NCBI GenBank assembly: GCA_031549195.1
Contig: JAVBQF010000001.1
Coordinates: 122,430-186,429 of the forward strand
Direction: 5' to 3'
Origin: JAVBQF01 sp031549195
GTDB lineage: Bacteria; Bacillota_I; Bacilli_A; RF39; UBA660
DNA: 64,000 nucleotides
The position numbers and the translations under genes were made by a program. Below are positions 36,409-44,496 of this stretch, in pieces. A model generated the notes under the pieces. The model ran no database searches. It was not told the origin of the DNA and saw nothing but the letters and a program-made list of their open reading frames with translations. How positions within the stretch are numbered: the first letter of the stretch is position 1; the number at the start of each line of letters is the position of its first letter.

Positions 36409-38154
36409 ATGAAAAAGGAAAAAGAGCATAGTGGCATTAGAATATTGTATGATTATCTCAAAAATGATAAAGGGAAAGTAGCGTTATATTTATTCTTAGT
36501 TATTATTACTTATGTCCCTGCACTTTTAGGAACGTTTCTGTGGGGATATGCTATTGAAGCATTAATCTCAATGGATTTAAATAAATTTATTATATATTTA
36601 ATATTAAATCAGGGATTATGGATTTTATTTTATTCTATATTATCAGTGCCTAGAGATTCTTTATATAATTACTTGGAGTTAAGCTTTTCTAAAAGAGTGT
36701 TAAAGGATTTATATCATAAGGTTACAGATATGCCTGTTATAGCCTTCGAAGATATTGGAGTAGGAGAGTTTATAAACAGAATGACAACAGATCCAGATCG
36801 TGTCATGGAACTTCTTAGTAAATTGATTAAAATGCTATGTAGATCTGTAGTAATCATTTTGATACTTATTATCGCGTTTACTTCTTCTATTATTCTTGGC
36901 GTTGAAATACTGATATTTGCAGTTGTAATGGGAACAATATCATGGAGATTCTTTCCTAAAATTAAAAATACACAAAAAGATATTAAGAAAGAATCTGATT
37001 TACAGGTAAAAACAGCAACAGAGAATCTAACAGGAATAAGAGAAATAAAGGCACTTGGTATTAAAAAGAATATAGAAGATAGATTAAATCATAATATTGA
37101 TAATTTATTTGAAAGTCAAAGAAAAATAAGAAAATATGAAGTAGCGTATTTTAACTTAAATAATTTTGTATATTTTCTACTGCAAACTATCATTCTTGCA
37201 ACGAGTGGATATTTAATGATTAATGGGCAATTAAGTTATGTATTATTTATAGTTATTGAATCATATATTTGGAGAATTGATGATATTGTTCAAAGTATAA
37301 GTGATTTTGGAGTTAATTATAATAAAGTAATTGTATCTTTAAAAAGAATTGATGAAATTATTAATAATAGATTATATAAAGATGAGAAATTTGGTAAAAA
37401 GATATTAAAGAATACTATTGGAGAAATAGTATTTGATAATGTAATGTTTAGATATAATGAGAAAGAAGAGAATATTTTAAAGGGTCTAAATCTAAAAATA
37501 GAACCAAAGAAAAAGATTGCTATTATTGGTAAAAGCGGAAACGGAAAGAGTACGATATTCAATCTATTGCTTAGATACTTTGATCCAAATGAAGGAAGTA
37601 TTAAAATTGATGGCATAGAGATTAAAGATTTAACAGAAGAATCTTTAAGAAATAATATTTCTATTATTAGACAGACACCATTTCTATTTAATTTATCTAT
37701 ATTGGATAACTTTAGAGTTGTAAAAAAGAATGCAACTTTAAAAGAAGTAAGAGAAGTTTGTAAGAAAGCATATATCGATGAGTATATTATGAGTTTGCCA
37801 AGGAAGTATGAAACAATTATTGGTGAAGGTGGAGTAAATTTATCTGGTGGTCAAAAACAAAGATTAGCAATTGCAAGGACTTTATTAATCAATACAAAAG
37901 TAATACTATTTGATGAAGCAACAAGTGCTTTAGACAATGAGAGTCAGGAATATATTAAACAAACTATAGATAATCTTATTTTAGATCATACAGTAGTTAT
38001 AGTTGCACATCGTCTATCGACAATTATTGATGCCGATGTTATACATGTAATAGATAATGGTGAATTAGTCGCGTCAGGTGAGCATAAAGACTTGTTAAGA
38101 AATTGCCAAATATATCGAAGTTTATATACTATTGAATCTTCAAGTTCAGAATAA
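36409..38154 (+). CDS. ABC exporter half-transporter (permease-ATPase fusion)
   Basis: The 581-residue protein fuses an exporter membrane domain (six helices, residues about 20-320) to an ATPase. The Walker A is GKSGNGKST near residue 378, the signature is LSGGQKQR and the Walker B is VILFDEATSALD, followed by the H-loop VAHRLSTI. It should work as a homodimer, or as a heterodimer with a partner not seen here. Lipid, peptide or drug export are options. The leader-peptide attenuator upstream argues for induction by a compound that slows ribosomes, which favours a drug-export role. It starts after AAAAGGAGG. Confidence 0.92.
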   Translation: MKKEKEHSGIRILYDYLKNDKGKVALYLFLVIITYVPALLGTFLWGYAIEALISMDLNKFIIYLILNQGLWILFYSILSVPRDSLYNYLELSFSKRVLKDLYHKVTDMPVIAFEDIGVGEFINRMTTDPDRVMELLSKLIKMLCRSVVIILILIIAFTSSIILGVEILIFAVVMGTISWRFFPKIKNTQKDIKKESDLQVKTATENLTGIREIKALGIKKNIEDRLNHNIDNLFESQRKIRKYEVAYFNLNNFVYFLLQTIILATSGYLMINGQLSYVLFIVIESYIWRIDDIVQSISDFGVNYNKVIVSLKRIDEIINNRLYKDEKFGKKILKNTIGEIVFDNVMFRYNEKEENILKGLNLKIEPKKKIAIIGKSGNGKSTIFNLLLRYFDPNEGSIKIDGIEIKDLTEESLRNNISIIRQTPFLFNLSILDNFRVVKKNATLKEVREVCKKAYIDEYIMSLPRKYETIIGEGGVNLSGGQKQRLAIARTLLINTKVILFDEATSALDNESQEYIKQTIDNLILDHTVVIVAHRLSTIIDADVIHVIDNGELVASGEHKDLLRNCQIYRSLYTIESSSSE

Positions 38155-38197
38155 CTGTATATAAGATAAATCAATGTATTTATCAACTGTAAAGTGG

Positions 38198-38227
38198 AAG
38201 ACTAATTATATCAGATTAGTCTTTTTT
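38198..38227 (+). terminator. Terminator of the ABC exporter
   Basis: AAGACTAAT pairs with ATTAGTCTT, followed by T residues. Confidence 0.85.
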
Positions 38228-38229
38228 CG

Positions 38230-38238
38230 TGCTATAAT
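38230..38238 (+). promoter_or_regulatory. Extended -10 promoter of rnr
   Basis: TGCTATAAT (38230-38238), with no recognisable -35 but a TG extended -10. It follows the exporter terminator directly and leaves a very short leader before rnr at 38255. Confidence 0.6.
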
Positions 38239-38254
38239 AAGGATAGGTGATTGT

Positions 38255-40360
38255 ATGAAAGAAAGAGTCTTAACAATACTAAACGAAAATAATCGTGCCC
38301 TACTATTTGAAGAAATAGATTCACTACTTGATATTAAGACAGTTGAAGAAACAACTGAATTATCCAAGCTATTGATGCAAATGGAAAAAGATGGAGAAAT
38401 ATATCGATCTAATAAAAATAAATATATGCTATTTGTAAATAGCAATCTGAGGAAAGGAACTTTAACTGTTAACAAGAAAGGTTTTGGTTTTGTTATTGTT
38501 GAAGGCGAAGAAGAAGATATTTACATAGATTACGATGATATGGGTGGTGCAATTGATGATGATATTGTTATTGCTGAAGTATTATCGGTAAAAGAAGATG
38601 GTAGAAGAGATGGTAGAATTGTTAAAATACTTAAAAGAACATTATCCACAGTAGTTGGGGAAATTTATTTTAAAAAAGATACTGGATATATAATACCTAG
38701 TGATAAGAAGATAAAGCTTAACATAGAAATTCCAAGGCATAAAAATATGGGAGCTGTAGATGGCCATATTGTTGTTGTTAAAATAGAGACTTTTGCAGGT
38801 AATGATAAAAAGTGCTATGGACAAGTTGTAGATATTCTTGGGCATAAGAATGAACCAGGAGTTGACATTTTGTCAATAGTTAATAATTATACAATTAAGT
38901 ATAAGTTTGATAAGGAAACAATTGCTGAACTTGATAACATACCTGATGAAGTAAGAGAAGAAGACAGAATTGGAAGAAAAGATTTAACTAATGACGTAAT
39001 TTTTACCATAGATGGTGATGACACTAGAGATATTGATGATGCGATATCAATTGAAAAATTAGAAAATGGTAATTATAAACTAGGTGTACATATTGCTGAT
39101 GTTTCCTATTATGTTAGAGAGGGAACCGCAATAGATAATGAAGCTATGGAAAGAGGAACATCAATTTATTTAGTTGATAGAGTTATTCCTATGCTTCCTC
39201 AAAAATTATCTAATGGAATATGCTCACTTAATCCAGATGTAGAACGCCTTGCTGTTTCTTGTGTAATGGAAATTGATAATAGAGGTAAAACTGTTAATTA
39301 TGAAATATTCCCTAGTATTATAAAATCTAGAATTCAAATGACTTATAAGAAGGTAAATAAGATATTAGAAGAAAATATAGTTGATGAAGAATATACTTCC
39401 TATGTAGATAAACTAAAATTGATGAAGGAACTGGCAGATATTATTCGAAAATATAAAGTTGAAAGAGGATACATTGACTTTGGCACAAATGAAGCTAAAA
39501 TATTAGTAGATGAAAACTGTGTTCCAACAGATGTCATATTACGTGATAGAGGCACTGGTGAAAATATAATAGAAGATTTTATGATCCAAGCGAATGAATG
39601 TGTAGCAACTCATATTTTCTATATGGATTTACCATTTATATATCGTGTACATGAATATCCAGATGAAGAAAAGTTAAGAACGTTCTTAAGATTTTTACAA
39701 ACACTTGGAATAACTGTAACTGGTAATATTAAAGATAATAGTCCTAAAACCGTTCAAAGATTACTTGAGTCGTTAAGGGACAGAAAAGAATATCCAATCA
39801 TTTCAACATTATTACTTAGAAATATGAAAAAAGCAGTTTATTTACCAAATAATTTAGGACACTATGGTCTTGCTAGTAAATGTTATACTCACTTTACTTC
39901 ACCAATAAGAAGATATCCAGATACAACTGTGCATAGACTATTACGTACATACTTATTTAATAATGACTTGTCAGATGGCATAATTGGCCATTGGCAAGAG
40001 AAATTAGTGTATGTATCAGAGCATTCTTCTATTACTGAGCGAAATTCTATAGAATGTGAGAGAGAAGTAGAAGATATGAAGATGGCAGAATATATGGAGA
40101 AACATATTGGTGAAACCTTTAATGGTATGATTTCAGGTTTAACTAATTTTGGTATGTTTGTACAGCTTCCAAACTTGATTGAAGGATTAGTACACATAAC
40201 TGAATTAGGAGAGTTCATGAACTTCGATGAGATATCTCAAACATTTACAGGGGAAAAGACAAATATGAAATATAGATTGGGTGATGAAGTCCAGATAAGA
40301 GTCAAATTTGCTTCAAAAGAAGAAAAGAAAATTGACTTTATAATTGTAAAAAAACTGTAG
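38255..40360 (+). CDS. rnr: Ribonuclease R
   Basis: The 701-residue 3'-5' exoribonuclease degrades structured RNA. An N-terminal winged-helix segment precedes two cold-shock domains (GFGFVIVEG near residue 78). The RNB catalytic centre starts at residue 253 with DGDDTRDIDDAIS, whose Asp residues bind metal. A C-terminal S1 domain (FNGMISGLTNFGMFVQLPN) ends the protein. RNase R works with SmpB and tmRNA to clear nonstop mRNAs, and both are encoded downstream. ATG 38255 follows AGGTGA; the longer frame would run back through the terminator. Confidence 0.96.
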   Translation: MKERVLTILNENNRALLFEEIDSLLDIKTVEETTELSKLLMQMEKDGEIYRSNKNKYMLFVNSNLRKGTLTVNKKGFGFVIVEGEEEDIYIDYDDMGGAIDDDIVIAEVLSVKEDGRRDGRIVKILKRTLSTVVGEIYFKKDTGYIIPSDKKIKLNIEIPRHKNMGAVDGHIVVVKIETFAGNDKKCYGQVVDILGHKNEPGVDILSIVNNYTIKYKFDKETIAELDNIPDEVREEDRIGRKDLTNDVIFTIDGDDTRDIDDAISIEKLENGNYKLGVHIADVSYYVREGTAIDNEAMERGTSIYLVDRVIPMLPQKLSNGICSLNPDVERLAVSCVMEIDNRGKTVNYEIFPSIIKSRIQMTYKKVNKILEENIVDEEYTSYVDKLKLMKELADIIRKYKVERGYIDFGTNEAKILVDENCVPTDVILRDRGTGENIIEDFMIQANECVATHIFYMDLPFIYRVHEYPDEEKLRTFLRFLQTLGITVTGNIKDNSPKTVQRLLESLRDRKEYPIISTLLLRNMKKAVYLPNNLGHYGLASKCYTHFTSPIRRYPDTTVHRLLRTYLFNNDLSDGIIGHWQEKLVYVSEHSSITERNSIECEREVEDMKMAEYMEKHIGETFNGMISGLTNFGMFVQLPNLIEGLVHITELGEFMNFDEISQTFTGEKTNMKYRLGDEVQIRVKFASKEEKKIDFIIVKKL

Positions 40361-40370
40361 GTGACTCTAT

Positions 40371-41540
40371 ATGAGAAAAAGAAGGAATGCAAAGAATTTA
40401 GATAAGTTAAAACTAATACGACTTATTTTGTTCATAATGTGTCTTTCTTTTATTTTGTATTTGGGAAATAAAGTTAACTATATTGTAAAAAATCAAGAAT
40501 ATCATCACAAAGAAGATAAAGTGTTTAAATCAACTGAAAGAAAAATATCTCTAATAATGGTAGGTGATGCCTTAATTCATAGTGCTGTATATGCTGATGC
40601 GCATAGTAATGGAAAATATGATTTCAGAAATATGTTATCAGAGATAAAACCAATTGTTAGTAAATATGATTTAGCATTTTATAATCAAGAAACAATATTA
40701 GGCGGTACTGAACTTGGACTATCAACTTATCCATCTTTTAATTCACCATATGAAGTGGGTGATGCATTTTTAGATGCCGGGTTTAATATTGTAAGTCTTG
40801 CTAATAACCATACTCTTGATCGAGGTGAAAAAGCAATTATAAATTCAAGAAATTACTGGAACTCTAAGGGAGTATTGGTGAATGGATCTGCAACAAGCGA
40901 GAAAGAAAGAAATGATATAAAAATTTATGAAAGAAATGGCATTACATATTCAATGATTGCTTATACAACAACTACAAATGGTATAAATAGAAAAAAAGAC
41001 TATTTTGTTAATATTTATAACAAAGAACAAGTAGAGAAGGATATAAAAAAAATAAGATCAAAAGTGGACCTATTGATGATTTCTATGCACTGGGGAGAAG
41101 AATATTATCAGGGGATTACAAATGAACAAAGAGAAATCGCAAATTATTTATCCACATTAGGTGTGGATATAATAATTGGACATCATCCACATGTTATTGA
41201 ACCAATAGAATATATGGGAAACACTCTAGTGATTTATTCATTAGGTAACTTTATTTCAGCACAAGTAGGCACTGAAAGATTGACTGGATTAATGGTATCA
41301 TTAGAAATAAACAAAGAAATAGTTGAGGATAATAGAGTAGTTAAAATATCTAATCCTACAGCAGAACTTATATATACTTATTCGTTAAGAGGGAAGACAA
41401 GAACAAAGTTTAAAATTTATCCATATAGTAAATTGAATAATAATTTGCTTCCCAACTATGAAAAGTATTATAATGAGTATATGAATATTGTTACTAGCAA
41501 AAGCGATAAAGTTAGAACAACTGGATTAAGCAAGGAGTGA
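40371..41540 (+). CDS. CapA-family metallophosphatase-like protein
   Basis: The 389-residue protein has an N-terminal membrane anchor (residues about 15-35) and an outside CapA domain. Motifs are LIMVGDALIHSAV, YNQETILGG, SLANNHTLDRG, SMHWGEEYYQ and IIGHHPHVIEP followed by YSLGNF. In the CapA/PgsA family these residues bind metals. Members take part in poly-gamma-glutamate capsule anchoring, but no other capsule genes are here, so the substrate is unknown. It starts 11 bp after rnr with AGGTGA, and smpB follows after 4 bp, so the three may be co-transcribed. Confidence 0.85.
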   Translation: MRKRRNAKNLDKLKLIRLILFIMCLSFILYLGNKVNYIVKNQEYHHKEDKVFKSTERKISLIMVGDALIHSAVYADAHSNGKYDFRNMLSEIKPIVSKYDLAFYNQETILGGTELGLSTYPSFNSPYEVGDAFLDAGFNIVSLANNHTLDRGEKAIINSRNYWNSKGVLVNGSATSEKERNDIKIYERNGITYSMIAYTTTTNGINRKKDYFVNIYNKEQVEKDIKKIRSKVDLLMISMHWGEEYYQGITNEQREIANYLSTLGVDIIIGHHPHVIEPIEYMGNTLVIYSLGNFISAQVGTERLTGLMVSLEINKEIVEDNRVVKISNPTAELIYTYSLRGKTRTKFKIYPYSKLNNNLLPNYEKYYNEYMNIVTSKSDKVRTTGLSKE

Positions 41541-41544
41541 AAAG

Positions 41545-41982
41545 ATGGAAATTTTTAATAGAAAAGCAAGACATGATTATAATATTATTGAAGAATATGA
41601 ATGTGGAATTGTCTTAACTGGTACTGAAATAAAATCAATTAGAGCAGGAAGTTGTACAATTAATGATAGTTATGGAACGATAAAAAAAGGTGAACTATTT
41701 CTTTTAAATATGTTTATTAATCAATATAAAGAAGGAAATATATTTAATCATAGAGAAACAAGAACAAGAAAACTATTGATGCATAAAAATGAAATATTAA
41801 AGATAGCAGAGAAAATAAAACTAGAAGGGTATACCCTAATACCTTTAAAGCTATATTTTAAGAAGAACAAAGCAAAGATACTACTTGGTTTATGTAAAGG
41901 TAAAAAAGATTATGATAAGAGGGAGTCAATAAAGGAAAGGGATATTAAGAGGCAGTTAGAGAAGCTTAATAAGGTAAGATAA
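41545..41982 (+). CDS. smpB: SsrA-binding protein SmpB
   Basis: The 145-residue protein binds tmRNA and places it in stalled ribosomes. Family motifs are NRKARHDYNIIEEYECGIVLTGTEIKSIRAG at the start (quoted here only as reaching residue 34 or so), then INQYKEGN, and the C-terminal tail (GKKDYDKRESIKERD) that enters the mRNA channel. It starts after AAGGAGTG. tmRNA (ssrA) lies 1.2 kb downstream on the same strand, separated by two unrelated genes. Confidence 0.96.
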   Translation: MEIFNRKARHDYNIIEEYECGIVLTGTEIKSIRAGSCTINDSYGTIKKGELFLLNMFINQYKEGNIFNHRETRTRKLLMHKNEILKIAEKIKLEGYTLIPLKLYFKKNKAKILLGLCKGKKDYDKRESIKERDIKRQLEKLNKVR

Positions 41983-41986
41983 TAAT

Positions 41987-42691
41987 ATGAGTAATGTTAG
42001 AAAAGAATTTTGGAACAATCAATATTGGAATAAGCATCTTGCTGATAATGGTGAAAAGGGACATGACTTCTTGGATGACTTCTGGCTTGATAAATATAAA
42101 TCTATTATTGATAAGATACCAAAAGGAAGAGTGCTAGACCTAGGTTGTGGCCTTGGGCAATATACTAAATACTTTATGGATTTAGGCTTTGAAGTTGTGT
42201 CTGCGGATATATCTTTAGATGTTCTAAAAAGACTTAAAAAAGATATCCCAAATGCAACTGTAATTGAACTTGATATGAGTGAGCCTTTGCCGTTTGAGGA
42301 TGGTTCTTTTGATGTTGTATTTTCAAATTTAGCAATCCACTATTTTGATGCTGATACAACTAGTAAGTTATTAGGTGAAATTAGAAGAATACAAAAGGAA
42401 ACTGGTAAATTTATTGGATCTGTTAATTCTTCAAAAATAAGAGAATTAATCAAAGGTGAGGTTATTGAAATAGAACCGGGCTATTATTTAGAAAATGGAA
42501 GATATGCTAGATTATTTGATGAACAGGGATTTGACTTGTTTTCACCATGTTTTAGCTTTGAAGTTTTAGATGAAGTTACAACAACTAGATGGGGCAGAAC
42601 CAAAATCATGTGGGAGTTTATTGCTACACCAAGAGAAAAGCAAATTGGTCAAAAAAGTGGCAATAGTGATAATTTGCAGTTAAAAAAATAG
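41987..42691 (+). CDS. Class I SAM-dependent methyltransferase
   Basis: The 234-residue protein has a Methyltransf_11 type domain. The SAM-binding motif is RVLDLGCGLGQYTKYF (residues about 47-62). An acidic residue after the second strand (VVSADIS) and SFDVVFSNLAIHYF follow. The target is not evident; the domain is common in small-molecule and tRNA methylation. It begins 4 bp after smpB, and the ribosome binding site is weak (GGTAAGAT). It is probably in the rnr-capA-smpB transcript. Confidence 0.85.
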   Translation: MSNVRKEFWNNQYWNKHLADNGEKGHDFLDDFWLDKYKSIIDKIPKGRVLDLGCGLGQYTKYFMDLGFEVVSADISLDVLKRLKKDIPNATVIELDMSEPLPFEDGSFDVVFSNLAIHYFDADTTSKLLGEIRRIQKETGKFIGSVNSSKIRELIKGEVIEIEPGYYLENGRYARLFDEQGFDLFSPCFSFEVLDEVTTTRWGRTKIMWEFIATPREKQIGQKSGNSDNLQLKK

Positions 42692-42710
42692 TAATAAAAG
42701 GGATGATAAA

Positions 42711-43169
42711 ATGAGTAGTACACAATATATAATTATAGAATTAATCCCAGAGGCTATATCACCAGAAAAAGGAAACTTAGTTCAATTATCTGCAATACGA
42801 TTAAAAGGATTAGAATTGTTAGACAGATTTGATTATCGAATAGCTGAAGAAATGATTCAAAATAGAGATGTAAAGGAAATGGTTTGTTATAACAAAGAAT
42901 CTTTTCATTATGTAAAATCCACAGAAGAAATATTGAAAAGTTTTAAAAAGTGGGCTAAAAACACAAATTTACTAATATTAGATAATATATATACAAATAA
43001 TTTTTTAAAAGATATTAAAAACAAAAAAGAGTTTATTGGTAAATATTTAAATATGGAATATACAGATGATTTTATTGATAAAGTTATAGAAAAATATAAC
43101 TTAGAACCTAGTAACTATATTGTTGATTTATTATATGAGGCATTAATTTATGAAAGTAATATCAAATAA
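42711..43169 (+). CDS. Hypothetical, possibly degenerate exonuclease fold
   Basis: The 152-residue protein is not clearly recognised. The N-terminal half, QYIIIELIPEAISPEKGNLVQLSAIRLKG in part, has the shape of a DnaQ-type (DEDDh) exonuclease start, where a strand with DxE is followed by QIAAIR-like residues. Here the catalytic DxE appears as ELIPE and no clear later Asp/His set is seen, so it would be inactive. RFDYRIAEEM, ILKSFKKW and LLILDN fit the same fold. It follows the methyltransferase after 19 bp and precedes the tmRNA promoter. The fold assignment is inference. Confidence 0.55.
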   Translation: MSSTQYIIIELIPEAISPEKGNLVQLSAIRLKGLELLDRFDYRIAEEMIQNRDVKEMVCYNKESFHYVKSTEEILKSFKKWAKNTNLLILDNIYTNNFLKDIKNKKEFIGKYLNMEYTDDFIDKVIEKYNLEPSNYIVDLLYEALIYESNIK

Positions 43170-43175
43170 AACCAG

Positions 43176-43204
43176 TTGAAAATAGATGAGGATTATGCTA
43201 TAAT
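43176..43204 (+). promoter_or_regulatory. Promoter of ssrA
   Basis: TTGAAA (43176-43181), a 17-bp spacer and TATAAT (43199-43204) with TGC in front as an extended -10. It lies 10 bp upstream of the tmRNA 5' end. Confidence 0.85.
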
Positions 43205-43214
43205 CTTCACACAT

Positions 43215-43568
43215 GGGGTCGATATGGTTTCGACGGGATAGGAAGAACATAGATGGCAAGTCGAGGTAAACGTAAATGCATCAGTTAAAAATAACTGGAA
43301 ATAATTATAATAATTTAGCTTTCGCTGCTTAATAGAGTAAGACGGGCTAGTTTCTTATAAATCTTTATCTACGAGATTTATTAGAGACTCATTAAAGTAG
43401 ATTATATTATTACCTAACTTGAGGGTAATAATGAATTTTATCAAGTTAGTTATATAAGTTATTTGTTAATTAGTTTTTTATATAATGAAATTGAATAATT
43501 AACTAAACTTGTAGAAGTTTATGCCTCATCTATTTCGGACGGGAGTTCAATTCTCCCCGGCTCCACCA
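43215..43568 (+). ncRNA. ssrA: Transfer-messenger RNA
   Basis: The 5' end GGGGTCG pairs with CGGCTCC before the encoded CCA at the 3' end. GGTTTCGACGGGAT is the conserved 5' segment and GGGAGTTCAATTCTCCC the T-arm. The tag frame ends TTAGCTTTCGCTGCTTAA, encoding LAFAA before the stop (43315-43332). The preceding residues read GNNYNN, and the resume codon lies near 43288. With SmpB it rescues stalled ribosomes and tags their product for degradation. A terminator hairpin follows at 43585. Confidence 0.95.
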
Positions 43569-43584
43569 ATTTTTATGAAATATT

Positions 43585-43607
43585 AAAGGTTGAAAAGCCT
43601 TTTTTTA
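43585..43607 (+). terminator. Terminator of ssrA
   Basis: AAAGGTT, loop GAAA, AGCCTTT (with one G-U pair), then a T run. Confidence 0.75.
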
Positions 43608-43658
43608 TGCTATAATATAAAAACAGCTTCTGAATAAAGAGAAAGGAACAGTTTTATA

Positions 43659-44219
43659 ATGAAAAATATATTTTTATTAGGTGTTTCAAGATCAGGAAAG
43701 ACTACTTTGGCAAAAATGTTTAGAGAAAAATATCCTATATATCAATTATTAGATTGCGACAGTATTCGTTTTGCGTATAAAAAAAGTTTGAAAAAATTCG
43801 CAGAATTTCACGTTAATGATGTAGGAAAATCATGTGAATATCAAACATTTATCAGTGAGTACTATGTTGGAACAATTAGCAATAATAAAGACTTAAAATA
43901 TATACTTGATACTGTGGACTTGTCCATAGAACAAGCCCTAAAAATTCATTCAGATGAAATAATAGTTTGCTTTGGCTACGCGAATTTAACAATAACTGAA
44001 ATTGTTGAGAATTATAAAAAATATGATGATACAAATTGGACAGAAGAAAAAACAGCAGAAGCAATATATAAAAAAGCAAATAGGTGGTTAGATGTAAGCA
44101 ATAGTCTTGAAAAGGCTTGTGAAAAATATAATATAAAATATTTTGATACTGGAACAAATAGAAAGAAAGTTCTAAACGAAGCTTTTAAATGGATTGAAAC
44201 GCAAAATAGTAAAGACTAA
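43659..44219 (+). CDS. P-loop kinase-like protein
   Basis: The 186-residue protein begins MKNIFLLGVSRSGKTTLAKM, a Walker A (GVSRSGKTT, residues about 8-16), followed by YQLLDCDSIRFAYKK, which fits a small-molecule kinase substrate region. The rest is helical and not clearly matched. Family members phosphorylate nucleosides, sugars or tRNA parts, so no substrate is proposed. An extended -10 promoter (TGCTATAAT, 43608-43616, inside the ssrA terminator's downstream end) precedes it. An AAAGGAA site lies about 11 bp before the start. Confidence 0.65.
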   Translation: MKNIFLLGVSRSGKTTLAKMFREKYPIYQLLDCDSIRFAYKKSLKKFAEFHVNDVGKSCEYQTFISEYYVGTISNNKDLKYILDTVDLSIEQALKIHSDEIIVCFGYANLTITEIVENYKKYDDTNWTEEKTAEAIYKKANRWLDVSNSLEKACEKYNIKYFDTGTNRKKVLNEAFKWIETQNSKD

Positions 44220-44233
44220 TTATTTATAATTAA

Positions 44234-44370
44234 TGTGTCAATGACGGTGATAAAATGTATATAAATAGCGGTTAAAAAATGTAGTTGAACCACTAAAAAA
44301 TGCTACACCTTCTTTAGTAATAAAGGAAGTGAGTAAATTAGAAAGAGGAAAATAGATGTTTTTGAAGTTG
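44234..44370 (+). mobile_element. Possible IS21-type left-end relic
   Basis: Three spaced repeats of the form TAAAA(AA)TGYWR occur at 44251, 44273 and 44294, with a 21-22 bp period. TGTGTCAATGACGG precedes them and GCTACACCTTC follows. Multiple terminal repeats of this kind are typical of IS21-family ends. A short frame after them (GTG at 44330, VSKLERGK) stops at once, but shifting the frame continues IDVFEVGMGV to another stop. No transposase remains. The family assignment is from pattern recall. Confidence 0.4.
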
Positions 44371-44464
44371 GAATGGGAGTTGATAATCACTATACAACTT
44401 TATGAAGTCAGTTCAATATATATAAGCGCATATTATTTGTTATCTGAATCTTAACAATAGAGAT

Positions 44465-44496
44465 TAAAAAAAGTAATTATATCAAATATAATTACT
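44465..44496 (-). terminator. Terminator of the M3 peptidase gene
   Basis: AGTAATTATAT (44472-44482) pairs perfectly over 11 bp with ATATAATTACT (44486-44496), with T-rich sequence on both sides. The minus-strand stop codon lies inside the hairpin. Confidence 0.85.

Noticed and set aside
38174..38254. Longer rnr start
   Set aside because: The extra codons run through the exporter terminator and the extended -10 promoter; ATG 38255 has a good ribosome binding site.
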